Origin: Amblyomma americanum
Lineage: Eukaryota > Arthropoda > Arachnida > Ixodida > Ixodidae
NCBI RefSeq assembly: GCF_052857255.1
Contig: NC_135500.1
Location: forward strand, 158,811,689 to 158,875,688
Direction: 5' to 3'
Length of the DNA stretch: 64,000 bases
The translations under genes were made by a program, and so were the position numbers. The notes under the pieces were generated by a model. It was not told where the DNA came from. It saw only the letters and a list, made by a program, of their open reading frames with translations, and did not search any database. Shown here one piece after another: positions 46,553 through 60,944 of the stretch. Position 1 is the first letter of the stretch; each line of letters starts with the position of its first letter.

Positions 46553-49500
46553 CTAGGAAAACGACAATAATCAAAAGCGCTGATACATTTGCTTGACTTG
46601 TTTGTTAACATCATAAAGATAAAAAACAGGAACCTAAACCGATAAAGCACTCTAAGCCTCCATAATGTAGCAGTCGCAGATTAAAAAGCTGGCTTCCTCC
46701 CGCAGTGCCCTCTGAAGTAAGGTTTCTGATCCAATGCTGGCATGAAAGTTGGTTTTAATTCCAATTCAACATTTTGGACTTCCAAGTTTAAGGTATAGAT
46801 ACGCTCGTACACGTGTACTGAGCGCCTAATGCTTAAAAGTGCATTTAGTAACAGACAGTGGGGCCTTCTAGCCGTGCTGTAACCTACAATAAAAGCTTTT
46901 TGCCGCTTCAGTACAACGGCAGAGCTTATTTTTAATTTTTTCTAAATTAATTAAATATAATCTTAAGTGATAATAGCATTGTGTTTTGTTCAAACAGCGA
47001 AATTATAGTAAACCTAATGAAGCCAACCCTTAGCAGCACCTGGCGACCACAGAGAAGTAAAAAGCGCACGACGGTGGCTAATCAAACTATAGTAAAGGGG
47101 TAAGTCGATGAAACTCTGTGAGGGCTGTCAGCGCGGAGTGCTGCTCTGACCACTTTACGTGTCTGTGAGCAGGTTTCTATATAATAGTGGACATTTATTG
47201 GCGCAAGCCGTGTTAGTCTTGCTGAAAGAGCCATAGCTCAGAGATAGCATACCGGCTTATAGTAAGAAGACAAATAGGCTTATTAGGATTAACGGCTTCC
47301 TGGTTAGGACGAGACATATATTTTCGTGTCGTGACATTCCTTCACTATTTCCATCGTTTGTTCCTAACGTAATCTAGTCAAAGTAATCTGTAGTTACGTT
47401 ACATGAGAGAGCTGTAAGACAAATTATTTTTTGTTCAGGACTGCCGCACTCACGCTCTTTAGCTCGTAGCGGAACAGCTTCCAACTTAATCCTTTATAGC
47501 TGCTGGTTCCATGTACTTCACGAGTCGCGGCTACATAAGGCATAGTTTTTGGCGACTACACAAAATGCCTTGTAGCCAGCTTATTGTGTCATACTTGGTC
47601 TTTTGTAGATGTTCTCTGTGGCTAATGATTGGAAACATGTGTGCACACTGGATTGGGCTTGAAACGATTAAGTTATTTTCAGGTGTGCAATAAAACGGCT
47701 CGATTCATTACAACTCGAAAGTTTACCGCTGATGAAGTATTAACTTGGCGCTTCTGCAAGCGTTGATAAATACCAAAACATATATAGAATAAACCTTGAT
47801 CTAGCAGGAACAAGCCCTTTATTTTTTTTATTTCACTTACGTTCGCCGTCAGGAAGCGGAAATGAGGCTAGAAAGCAGCTCTTTCCGTCGTAATAGTAAC
47901 CCTGGGCTGAAGTAGAAATTGGGCCGTCTAAAAGAAGAAAAGAAAACTCATCGTTAAGGTCTGAGAACGAAGGTTTATTAGAATTTGCACAAGCAGCTAA
48001 ACATCTGTGCTTTGTCAGCAAAATAGCACAGTTTTTGTGGGTAATCATCATAATTCACTTCTTTCTTTCAAAATTACTAACGAGCGGAAATGGAGTGTAT
48101 GGCCCAGTCTATAGTGCTTGGTGCATTCGTGCTGGGTTTCATAATTAATCCCAAAAGCTCACTAAGGCTTTTAAACTCAGTCGCCACTAAAGATTTGTGG
48201 TTGAAATATGCCCTAGTGGTTTGCAAGACGGCATTCATGTGCTATCCAGACAGATCGGCTTGTCTCGCTCACCTCATATGTTAGTAAATGGGATGACAAA
48301 ACGGCCACAATGGGGCAAGTTGCTTGTGCAGTCAAGTAATATTTGGTAAAGTTTCGATACACATAGGTTTTATTCTGTCATCTTCGTGCTTACTGGATCA
48401 TATCATGTATACAAGCAATTAGCGAACTATTATATTCTTAAGCCGGCGAATCACTTGAATTGTTCAATACAGAAGCAAGAGAAGAAAAACTGAGGAACGG
48501 GAAGAGACGAAATATAGAAAAAGACATAATAGGAATAAAAAGTACTGTAAGTCCAGAATGATGAGCAAAAATACTGAAAATGGTATGGCAACCGAGCAAA
48601 AATAAGAAAAAACGTCGTGAATGCAAGAATAAACGCAGCGTAGGCTGCTAGATGTACTCTAACGGGTATATTGCAGACTGCGCATATACGTTTGTTCTCA
48701 TTGCGCCATTAGAGTGCGCTCCTAGTACGCGGAGCAACAGGTGCCAGTGTTGCCGTTAACTGTGTTTGTGAGGCTACTTAAGAGTGGCAATTGGCCAGTT
48801 TTGTGACTGATGAGCTTCAAAGGGTGAAATGCTCATATCCATGTAATTTGTTCTCTTAATGACGTGGTTTGAGTCCTACGTCACATACCTACGGTCACAG
48901 CTGTGGAACACTAGAGCTTTCATTTATTAGTGTATATTAACAGGAAATCATAACAGCTATAACTCGGCGAAATTGGGGCTTACGAAAACTGGTTTTCAAT
49001 GTAATATGTCAATGGAAAGTGCAATGAAGTATTCAATTCAGATTTCTGATTCGTGTGCACACGTACGAACAAATGCTCACCTTTGCAAGCACCGAAGCCG
49101 AACTTGTTCGACACCGTGGCAGTAAGGTTTACACAGTAAGGTACATCATTCCTAATGGAGAAAATAAACATAGGCTTATAAGGAAACGAACTTCTACCAA
49201 AGCTTTTAAGTAAACGCGTCACCCGACACAAGCGCATGAAGCTCTTTTCAGGCGCGTGAAACGGGTAGATAGGGCAGCAAAAAGCCTGCAAGATTCTTCC
49301 CTGCTGCCGAGATCTTCGCCGATGCGAAAGAAAGAGACGCCAATACATAGCCTGGCTGTTTTTCGGACAGCAGGGCTTAGGTTTTGGCTTTCTCATCGAC
49401 TGTGATGGTTAAATCACTACATTTATACGGTTATTTTCCCCTCTTGAGTGCTCCGCAAGTGTTTCCACTCAAATGTAATGGCCTTTATAGTACTGCCGCT

Positions 49501-52500
49501 GTCTGCACACCCTTCTAGAATATGTAGAAACTCGCCATGAACCATGTACTTCTTTCAGAACATTTAATTTGCCCACCAATAAATGACGACTATAAATTAG
49601 GAAAAAATGTTACACTTTCTATCATCAAAAGCAAATCTCTACGCTGGTGCAGATTAAAATTTATCAAGATTTCATGACGTATTGTGTGACATAGCACACA
49701 GTACATTTGCTTGGGACAGAGAATTGACCGGGGACCGATGTTGAAATTACTGTTGCCGCGAACTGTTTTTCTCGAAAACCCCTAAGGTGTCCATGAAGCA
49801 TCTGGTGTTTAAAAGAGTACATTATGTCTGCTGGAAGATTGTCTGAAATTAGAATAGCTATTCTATAACGCTCTTTCTGCTGTCTGTTTCCTGCTCAAAT
49901 CAAGCGTGTTGTAGCCGAAAACCTCTTTTATGCGTCTTTCTATGTCTCATTCTTGTGAAATTCGAAATTTTTCTTCCGTTTTTCTATCCCTTTGAATTGC
50001 CATGTGTGAAGCCTGCCAGGAATTCTACATAACTTTGAGGTAGTCAACGTTTTAATGAAGCTGCTACCTACCCAGGTTCTCCATTCTGGCTCTGGTAATG
50101 GAAAACGAAAATGGCAAACCGCTCTTCAGCTTCGTAAACTGGCCGGGTGCAGTACAAGCACTTCTCCTTAGGATCGTTAATAGAACTGTAGAATGCAATG
50201 TCGTTATCCAGAAGCCCTGCTGCTTCCACCAGCACAGCAGTATTTTCTTCCTGTAAACATACATTGAAAACAAGCTGTTTTTAGCTCTACTGAAGCATCT
50301 TCGACATAATACTCATGATAGTCCCAGAATAAGTTTAAACTGTAGGCTAGAAAATCAGCTTTCATTATTTATACACATAAGATATCAAGCGACGTTCCCA
50401 ATAAATAGCGAGTATTTGGCTAGCCATTAGCTTTGCAGCGTTTGTAAAACGGCCAAGTGATGATCATTAAACCTTGAAAGTTCAAATATTGAAATAATAT
50501 TTTTATGACTTTCAGCGAATAGACTAGACCAAATGATATATATTAAGTAAACCGCACTCAGGTCAGGCTTCTGAATTTGGCATTAATTGTTTGCGCATAA
50601 GATCTGTTTAAATATTTGTGTAGTATATGACGTCAGTACCTACAGCCTAATAGTGACTACTACTTTGACCAGGTTTGAACGTCCGAAGAGTTCGATTTAA
50701 AAGAAAGCGAAAACTTGTTTAAGTTGTTAAATCCTCACTTTAAATGATTTAACCTTCTAAGGGCCTAAATATTTCCATGCAGCGAGAATGTTTGAAAGCA
50801 ATAGAAGTTTTATTCTGCCTTTCGTGATATTTAGATTTTTGAATGCACTAGAAGTTTAGGGGGTCAGTGCGACGACTAGATGACTCCAGCGTTTTATGCC
50901 TCTCGCCGCGTTGGCTACAGCACTCACTATTTCGTTTGCTACGAAATACTCAGGTGCGTCTGGCTGCGTTTCCTCATTATCGCTCTCCATCTGCAAGCCC
51001 ACCGACATTTTTCCATTCGATCTGGCCATCGCATCGCTGTAATTTCTGTAGAGATGTGCCTATCTGGAACGGCACTGTGCTGTTCAGGACAAAGCTTCTA
51101 AATTGAGTTGTCTCGGGATCTATGAAATATGAGAATTCAAAGGCACCGTCTTCGGAATCGTCAGTGTTCCCTAAACCTTCAGAGGTCCAAATTACTAATG
51201 AGCAGGAACGAACATCTATGGCCTCTCTTGCCTGCCACCCAACGTGTCGTTCAATCTATTACATTAGGTAATAAGACATTAGAGTTCAATTCCAGATGGA
51301 AAACGAAATGGGAATGCTCAATGAGCCAGCGTTATGTGTTCTACACTGAACCGCATTCGTAATAAACCCTGGCAAGCGGTTTCTGTGAACTTGTCAACGC
51401 TTGTGTATTTTTGCCAAGCGCTGGCGATGCATTCGTCCAAATGTTTTAGGAGCCTAAAGAAAAACAAAATAGCCCATGATGACAACCGAGAAGCGAGCTC
51501 CGTGTTTCAGACGACCACCTAATTGTGTTTTGTGAATAATCTGTTTTAACAGTATAGTGAACCCCACTTTATTGTTAAACCATGCTTCTTTTAATCACAC
51601 GCTTTTTATAGCCCTTTCTTTTTACATCTAACCTTTGTGAGCCTTGCCATGAATGAGAAAATATATAGGATACAAGCAGTCGTAGAAATACTGAAACAGA
51701 AAAGTTTGCAGCTTCACCGAGCTTACCTTAAAATTTCATTCAGACCAATCCGATGCGATTGCCTCTATTTATGTTAACTGGCAGTAAACAATCAACATTA
51801 AGTTTTTGATACCACTGTTGAAAGTTGGGTGTGGTGGAGAGGTGGAATTCGACTAAATATTCATAGTTATAAGCTTGACAGCGCATTCTGCAGGATAGAT
51901 ATCTCTTCGATGTTCAGTACAATAGAACAATCTGATATAATCGAATGAAAGATTCGTATGATAAACAGCAACTTTGGAACGCAAAAAACTTCTTATCGTA
52001 GTATGTCATAATTTTTATTATTTCTTAATACAGTCGGCACTTCAAATGAGAAATAAAATTAAGTAGCTTCCGTACACTCCACCTGCCGCCAGTCCCGCTA
52101 ATTGAGAAAATAAGCCAGTTATGTAAGGTACAGGGTAAGAAATTATACATTGATCTATTTACTAAGTAGTATAGGAGAATGTTCCCTGGTTTGGAAGGGT
52201 GGCTTGACGACGCACGTTGAAAACTGATAATATGTGTTTAACACATCGTCACAAAGATAAACTGGTGTTCTAGGTTCACCCCAAAATATGCAAATTTCTA
52301 TCGTCAGAACGTAAGAAACTAAAATAACCGGCGGTTGAAGCATATCAAACGTCGCAAAGGTCTAAAACCATTTATATGGGTCGGTATCTGCCTCTGCTGC
52401 ACGTTTCCGGATTCCTGGCTTGCGTATCCGTAATGCTTCCTTTTCTCATAACAGTTAAATATTGATTTTCATGAAGTTCTGTTGAAGGCCAGCATTTTAT

Positions 52501-53723
52501 GACATCATTTTTTATTGTGAGCGAAGGGTACGACTGTGTGAGATAGTGTCATGAACATATTAATTCTAACGGTCTAACGTTCCGATCCACAGCAGAATTA
52601 TTTTTTTTAGTTTTCGAAGCACTTGCACCGAACAGTTAACACTGCCGTAAAACGTCAACGGGGTGCGTATTTTACAATAATTGTGGGGCAGCTGTGGAAT
52701 GCTATGAAATACTGCCATGACTGTAACGAACATATTGATGAGAGTGAGATGATCTTCCGATGCTTTGCAGGGTTTGTCTTTTATCTTTGCCTTGCACTTG
52801 CAGCAAGCAATAGAGGCTGCCTTAGGAAACCAATGCGGTGCGTTTCTGACAATAAATAGCAGAAAACTACAAACATCCCGAGGAGTATCCCAGATTTTAC
52901 TGATAGTTAGTGTGCAGTGTAGTTATATGCGAAAAACGACATTCTAATAAAAACCATTCTTGAAAAAGTGCGCTACTACATAGTCTCTGGGTATCTCATG
53001 GCAATTGCAAACGATGGAAATCGTTTAGAAGAAACGCCTGAGTCGGAATGAAGTCACTACAATACATAACAGCAGGAGAGAAGTTTAAAACCCTTCTCAA
53101 GCTTCTTGCCCAAATATAGAGCCACGGTCGTTGTCTGTACTAAAAAATACCTATTTCTCCAAGGGAAACAGTAGTGACAAAAACGAATAGAAACGGTGGA
53201 AGAAAGCGAAATCTCATGAAGAAAAGTTGGTTGGTATGGGTGCACTTCGCACTGACTCTACGTATATACATCGCCTGAATGTGGGGGCGCACAACAGCGA
53301 AAATAAACGTGCCGTTTGATCGTCACAATTTCCACGGATTGACAGGTGAACGCTAAACAGAGCTCAATGGCGGACGGTTAAATCTGATCAGAGGACTAAT
53401 GGAAAATAACATCTATATATGCCTTTTGTGTGGTTCAGCTTTATTTTTGAGCGTTCGCAGAACTTTTTTTTTCAAACTACGGGTATCGGCTAGCATGCAG
53501 TGCTATTCATTGCGGTAGGAAATTACTCAGGGCACGCAGAATTAAGCCATGACTTTATAAGCAACAATCGGCGGATTAAGTAGTTCGATAGAGGAAATTA
53601 TTCAATCTGCCGTAGCGTTTATCTGCAGCAATATGGGCTATTCATACTGACCGATATCTCGTCACCGAAAGCAGTCGAGGCCACAAAGGCAAGAACCAGT
53701 GCTGTGGTAAAGCAGAGCGCCAT
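46431..53723 (-). CDS. secreted tick lipocalin (histamine-binding-protein type), 5 exons
   Basis: Assembled by eye from five exons: 53652-53723, 50072-50250, 49081-49151, 47841-47927, 46431-46552. All four introns are GT-AG (donors GTCAGT, GTAGGT, GTGAGC, GTAAGT) and every phase joins correctly. The product has 176 residues. A signal peptide (1-20, MALCFTTALVLAFVASTAFG) indicates secretion. There are nine cysteines, at about 55, 58, 90, 106, 125, 138, 154, 162 and 175, one N-glycosylation site (NLT, 92-94) and the C-terminal CLLWV...CVRAFEKYC...YDKNQC pattern typical of tick lipocalins. Such proteins bind small ligands (histamine, serotonin, eicosanoids) in saliva; the ligand of this one cannot be told. 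Intron 1 (3.4 kb) could hide another phase-0 exon. No break is seen. Confidence 0.85.
47841..47927 (-). CDS. lipocalin exon 4
   Basis: Acceptor TTTTCTTCTTTTAG (strong), donor GAAC|GTAAGT. 87 nt; encodes DGPISTSAQGYYYDGKSCF, then LASFPLPDGE: the YY.DG..C strand that precedes the C-LLW strand in tick lipocalins. Confidence 0.87.
49081..49151 (-). CDS. lipocalin exon 3
   Basis: Acceptor TTTTCTCCATTAG, donor AAAG|GTGAGC. 71 nt; encodes NDVPYCVNLTATV...FGFGACK and one base. Contains the only NxT sequon. Confidence 0.87.
50072..50250 (-). CDS. lipocalin exon 2
   Basis: Follows the acceptor TATGTTTACAG and ends CCTGG|GTAGGT. Encodes residues 25-83 (EENTAVLVEAAGLL...KCLYCTRPVYEAEERF...YQSQNGEP) plus two bases of the next codon. 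Confidence 0.85.
50977..51255 (-). other. coding-like open block inside lipocalin intron 1
   Basis: Open for 92 codons on the gene strand with balanced composition: VGWQAREAIDVRSC, SLVIWTSEGLGNTDDSEDG, FEFSYFIDPETTQFRSFVLN, then LQKLQRCDGQIEWKNVGG. No ATG at its start and only a weak acceptor-like TAATAG. A second open frame overlaps its end and continues to 50861 (MARSNGKMSVGLQMESDN...), as if shifted. It does not join exon 1 and exon 2 in phase with any good donor I can see. A degenerated exon or transposon coding piece is possible; not identified. Confidence 0.35.
53652..53723 (-). CDS. lipocalin exon 1 (signal peptide)
   Basis: 24 codons from the ATG at 53723 to the donor TCG|GTCAGT. The upstream 5' UTR is about 25-30 bases if transcription starts one helical distance below the TATA box. 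It ends in phase 0. Confidence 0.85.
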
Positions 53724-53772
53724 TTCGAGAAGTCAGAGATGATGGTCGTTCTTCGCGCTGGATTGACCGCCG

Positions 53773-53780
53773 TTTATATA
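53773..53780 (-). promoter_or_regulatory. TATA box of the lipocalin gene
   Basis: TATATAAA on the minus strand, about 50 bases upstream of the ATG, followed by CGGCGGTCAATCC, where an initiator (TCAAT) may lie. Confidence 0.7.
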
Positions 53781-53781
53781 T

Positions 53782-55529
53782 GTACGTCTGTGGGCATTCC
53801 GGCTGCAGAAAAACGTTGTCACTCGTGCCGTTTTATGATGACATCTGTCGATCGAAATGTGCGCCTACGAGCTTGAGCGGTTTCAGTGAAAATAAAATAA
53901 TATTGTCGCGGATCTCTTCAATCTTTCTGATTCATGACGGCAAATGTCATTGCCCTCTGCAGCGACCTGCACATAAGTGTAGGACAGCACGCAGGATAAA
54001 AAATAACTATTTAGCCGTAGTTTATGAGCATAGAACTGGAAACCACATATCTAACTTGCTGGGTTTTGGTTTTATAAGATTTAACATCGCATATTCAGAC
54101 TTTGAGGGACGATGTAGCGGCATGCTCCGGAACATTTCAACCGCTTGGGATTCTATACTTTGCACTGACACCGCAAGATACACAGGCTTCTAGATCACGC
54201 ATCCGTCCGAATTCGACTTCCGTGGCTGGGATCAAATGCTTGTCTTCCTGTCCAGCAGACGAGCACCATACCCTCTGGACTACCCCGGAGGCTATATCTG
54301 ACTTGTGCCTCCTAGGCTTAGATGATTTCAGATATTGACGGATTCATTGTTTGACACATCGGCTGGATTTTGGGATGACCTAAAGTGCGTGTATAAATCT
54401 GAAATTGAAATTCGCCTTGAGCATGTTTCAATAGCACAAGGATGTCTAGGCGAACTGGTCCCTAATTGCTGCCAGACAAACATTGCGTTCCTAGGGAAGG
54501 GTTCATTGCGCCAAATAGCGCAGTTACGACAGAGTATACAAAGAAATACATATGCCGCAGCTGAAGGTGAGTAAGATAAACACGGGTCAAGAATGAGCGC
54601 GTTTTTCTTAATCTCCTCTCAGATGGGCGGGATAAAGGATATCGCGATAAACACCTGGATGTCATTCTTAGGTATCAGATTTTTCAGTGAAAATGATTGC
54701 AAGTAACCAAAACAAAGAACTTGAAGAAGCCCTGTGAAGCACGTACGGAAGGACTGAATCTAAATATGTCATTAATGCCTTATGCCATTCTGTGGAGAAT
54801 AAGCTCCTTTCTTAACTGCCTTTTGAAATTTGCAGAAAGGATTGCGCAGGCACCGAATGATATTAGTTATTTATATTATACTAAAATAGCGAAAGCAACA
54901 TGATCACAAGCATTTCAGCGTTGCTAATTAAAGTGCGCGCTATCTTAGATCTCCAACTTGGTTGAGCAGTGGTTGCACTTCGCATAGCGCAGAAACAGCT
55001 TCTAACTGCACCTATGTTTCAAGAATACTGAGTAAGCTTTTTTAAGAAAACCCTGAGTGACCTGCAATCTTTCAGCCACAGCGGTCTCTGCGCTAACGTT
55101 AGGGAAAAGAGTGGAACCGAACAAGAGACTCCGACCTTCATGTAAATATATTCACAGAAACAAATGGCGCATGAAACGATTATTCAAGGCCTGCGTCCTA
55201 GGAATACAAATTCGTGTAAAACACTGCTGCTTCTACAATAAAACTTGTATCAAAATGTGTATGCGACTTCTTATCGGTACCATGCTTTTTTGCGTTTTTT
55301 CTGGACACAATAATTTTGTTAAAAGCCTTCCGCGGCACAAATGTGGGCAATATTGTCAGGTGTGCCATATTCATTCAAATCAGTCTGCTCGGGGTGAAGT
55401 GGTAAGGCGGTAGATTGAACGAGGGCTCCTTGGCTGTCTGCCTTTTGGAGCCAAAGTTTTACTTCACGACCAAAGCTACAAAAACCACGCCATCACTGAA
55501 GTCTTCACCTTGAATAAAAAATAAACATT
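53782..55529. other. unassigned region upstream of the lipocalin promoter
   Basis: Unrecognised ORFs of 70-137 codons at 53780-54670 and 55057-55413. No repeats identified. Confidence 0.45.
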
Positions 55530-55615
55530 GTCGAGACTAGGATTCAAACCCCCGACGGCCTGAACACAGCAGCTTCGCTGGCCACTGCACGAGAGCACTT
55601 TGCTATCGTGGCAGC
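55530..55615 (-). mobile_element. tRNA-like SINE head (weak)
   Basis: On the minus strand, GGGTTTGAATCCTAG fits a Pol III B box, and CAGTGGCCAGCGAAG about 40 bases upstream weakly fits an A box. No acceptor stem pairs, so it is a tRNA-derived remnant and not a tRNA gene. Confidence 0.35.
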
Positions 55616-57987
55616 CTCTCACGCCTCGTGTTAAACGGCAACAAGCTCTCTCGATCTTGATTGCACATGATCGTATTCGTAAACTTCCATCTGAGGTACA
55701 AACAGATCCGTACAGCTTAACCTCGATTTCACCTGAACCTGAACCTGAAATCAATATCGTCGCCAGATGTTCCGGCGATCGATGAAAGCAAAACCGTGAG
55801 GAAATCACGCTAAACACATCCTTTAGCACGTCTACTCGGTTTAAGAGGGTTCAAGCCCTTTCCATTGTTGTATTTTTTGGCCATGTAGATATACAGCCGA
55901 GCTGCTATCACGGCTCCAGATTCTTGACCGATCTCCCATTATTACTGTGTGTCATCTGATGTTTGACTAACAACAACCGTTTCGCCTGGCTCTTGTCGTG
56001 CTGCGTCTTTGATCCTGTCCCCCCTTCTTGTTGGCCGCCGACCGTTCGCATATGAGACCTAGGTACCTGTCTGCTGGCCGCTTCAAAGATATGCTACGGA
56101 ATTCGGGGACTTGCCGAGCCTAGAAAGAAGGTACGCGCAGGAACTTAACGTGACACCACCGACCATGTCCCAAGTCTAGCAGAACAATTTTTTCCACTTT
56201 CCTGTTGTCATTTACCTCACCGACAATACATAGCGGCTGCCATCTTGCGTATTGAAGACTGGCTTCAGCAGTACGGGAGCGTCGCCCGCCAGACTGACTA
56301 GACTGCAGAAATTTGCCAACAGAATTTTAGTTTTCTCCTTGAGGGCGCTGCGCGTCACTTGTGTGAAGACCACTAGATTTCCCTTATTTCCTGAGATAGC
56401 TGTAGGACCCAGCTACGGAGGACATTATTGAACTAGCATCTATGAAAAGGCCAATGATAGGTTGCTTAAATTCCGCAATAGCGCGTCTGAAGTCAAGACG
56501 GCCTGTCACTGACGTATTTGATTGAAATGGACGCCTCAAGGAAATATTGGCCTTTAGAGGTCGAGCTTTGCGTTTATAATTCGTGGATTTGTGCATCAAA
56601 ACGCATCCATTGTGAGCAATCACTTGAGCGACTCGAGTTCCCTTTTTTCTTCAGTGAGACACGCCACACATATAAACTATACTGGGCTTGCTGTTAACTG
56701 CACCTCAAAACAGGCCCGCGCTCCAATGTTTCTTGTTCACGAGCAGCTAAGCTCTCTGTGAAGTGGTTCATTGCCGTGGTCTCCAATATGTTGGTGATGT
56801 TATTGCACAATAAAAAAAATTGTTGGAGACACTTAAGCTCCGCCTTATCGGTATGACGCGATAGCGTAAAATGGCTAATGCACATATGTGGGGATTTGGT
56901 CATTCACTACACTCACAGACATCTGGCAGTTTTCGTACTCTGCTACCGCAGTGCTGCATCGGTTCAGCGATGCAGCACCTTCCTGCAATGACAGGTGTTG
57001 CCATGGCTGGAGCTTATTAGACCCAGGTGGTTCTTCCCGAGGATCCCGGGCAACTTGCGAACTACCACTGGCCACCTGCAACGGTGAACAGTTTGCGCAC
57101 AATCCGGTGTACAGGTTTTGATGACGGCACAACGGCACGTAACCTAGGATGACGTGACCTTGCAAGCTGCTGCTGCTGCCGCCGCCGACAAAGTCCCGAC
57201 ATAAATTCTAAGGGGCTTTCAAAATTCACGAGCTTGCCCCGAGTTTGCCGGTCAGTCAAAATGATGTTATACACCCTAGGTGAAGCGTGCAATTATTATG
57301 CGCGTCCACACTACGTTAGGCCAGCCCTACGTCCTTGTGGGAAACAGCAAAGCCGTGCTGTTGGCAAATAAAAATCTTCACCACTGAGCATAATAAGCAG
57401 AATGGCCTTCGTCACTCATGAATCTTAGCATCACTGTCGAAAACGCTAAAAGCGGCAACTTTCGCTGGTTTCTTATCTTGGATGGTGATGGTATGAAAAC
57501 ACTATACATAACAACATAGCGCACAACAAAAAACTGTGGGAACGTCACGGCAACATCTTGGAAGGTGTTGGTCACGGATAACGACACGATGACGAAGCGG
57601 TCTTATAAAGCATGCTACAATCTTCAACAGCACCGTAACAAAGAGGTCAGTCATTTGGCATGATCGTGCTGTCATCCAAATAACCGAAATTGTTGGCCAA
57701 AGAATACACGCCAGTGTGCACTCTTTGCCTTTGACCGTGAGTAGAAAGGCAATTCCCGATAGAGGAGACACGCCCTTGACTGGCCTAATAATTTGCGCAA
57801 ACCGGCTTTTGGGGAGTGTGTATATTGAGAGGGGATCAGGATCACGACCACGAGGGCACCGCCGAATCATAAACAATCACACACACAATCCCCCCGGTTC
57901 ACGTTTATTCTTTGTCCATAGTAATATTCCGTGTTTCTAACGAGTCATTGGGAAGAGAAAACGAGACAACTTTTGCAACAATGAGCC
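55616..57987. other. unassigned region with one perfect hairpin
   Basis: No supported gene. 56950-57300 is GC-richer and contains the hairpin at 56951-56978 and a CTGCTGCTGCTGCCGCCGCC run near 57165-57185. Confidence 0.45.
56951..56978. repeat. perfect hairpin, 11-bp stem and 6-nt loop
   Basis: GTGCTGCATCG (56951-56961) pairs fully with CGATGCAGCAC (56968-56978) around the loop GTTCAG. No run of T follows, so it is not a simple Pol III end. Role unknown. Confidence 0.85.
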
Positions 57988-58316
57988 CTACGACAAAATG
58001 TGCCGTCGTTGCCAATGTCGACAACCGCTACGCACATCATGTGGGGATGACACGAGTATCTGGATCTGCGTTGAATAGCGCTCGCAGAAGTTCCTAGTGC
58101 TCTCCGCCCGGCCACGTACAGCGACTGGGTCTTGCCAGTAAACCACGACTGCATGACCGTCGCTTTGGCAAACCTCGAGGAATCTGTGGCAGAGGGGCCT
58201 ATCCCCGCATGTACGAAAGTCGACGACGACCGAGTCAGCACGGACCTCGGCCGCCGTGTCAACAGTGGGGCCATATTCCCGCAAAGACGCCACAAGTAAT
58301 GCGCACGTGAGGGCTT
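57988..58316 (-). other. GC-rich coding-like block, unidentified
   Basis: Open for about 108 codons on the minus strand: LTCALLVASLREYGPTVDTA, then AEVRADSVVVDFRTCGDRPL and SDGHAVVVYWQDPVAVRG. GTC/GAC-rich codons contrast with the AT-rich surroundings. No ATG in the first part and a stop just upstream, so it could only be an exon or a retrogene fragment. No family recognised. Confidence 0.3.
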
Positions 58317-58330
58317 AAAAAAAAACGTGC

Positions 58331-60642
<2,312 letters not shown>

Positions 60643-60944
60643 CCTGCCTCGGTGGCTCAGTGGTTAAGGTGCTCGCCTACTGAGCCGGAGTACCCGGATG
60701 CGAGTCCGGCCGCGGCGGCCGCGCTTCAATGGAGGCCAAACGCAAAGGCGTCCGTGTGCTGTGCGAAGCCAGTGCACGTTAAGGATCCCCAGGTGATGGA
60801 AATTACTCCGGAGACCACTACGGAAACTCTTTCTTCCTTTCTTCTTTCACAACCACCTTCCACCCTTCCCTTATGACGCGGTTCCGATGTCCACCGACAT
60901 ATGTGAGACAATGACTTCGCAATTTAATTTCCTGAAAAATCAAT
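60643..60944 (+). mobile_element. Ruka-like SINE, full length, diverged
   Basis: A box in TGGCTCAGTGGTTAAGG (about 60653-60669); B box decayed (GATGCGAGTCCGG against GGTTCGAACCCG); then GGAGGCCAAACGC, GTGTGCTGTGCG, CACGTTAAGGATCCCCAGG, CCACTACGG, CCTTATGACGCGGTTCCG, and an AATTTAATTTCC end. Without a good B box it is probably silent. No clear target duplication was found. Confidence 0.88.

Noticed and set aside
51600..51720. Missing lipocalin exon after the strong acceptor at about 51690
   Set aside because: The following codons (YFYDCLYPIYFLIHGKAHK) are open, but the only donor-like site is weak (AAAG|GTTAGA) and the sequence does not resemble the first lipocalin strand.
53060..53145. Lipocalin exon after TATTTTTTAG
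   Set aside because: It is open in phase 0 (YRQRPWLYIWARSLRR...) but runs to a stop without a usable donor.
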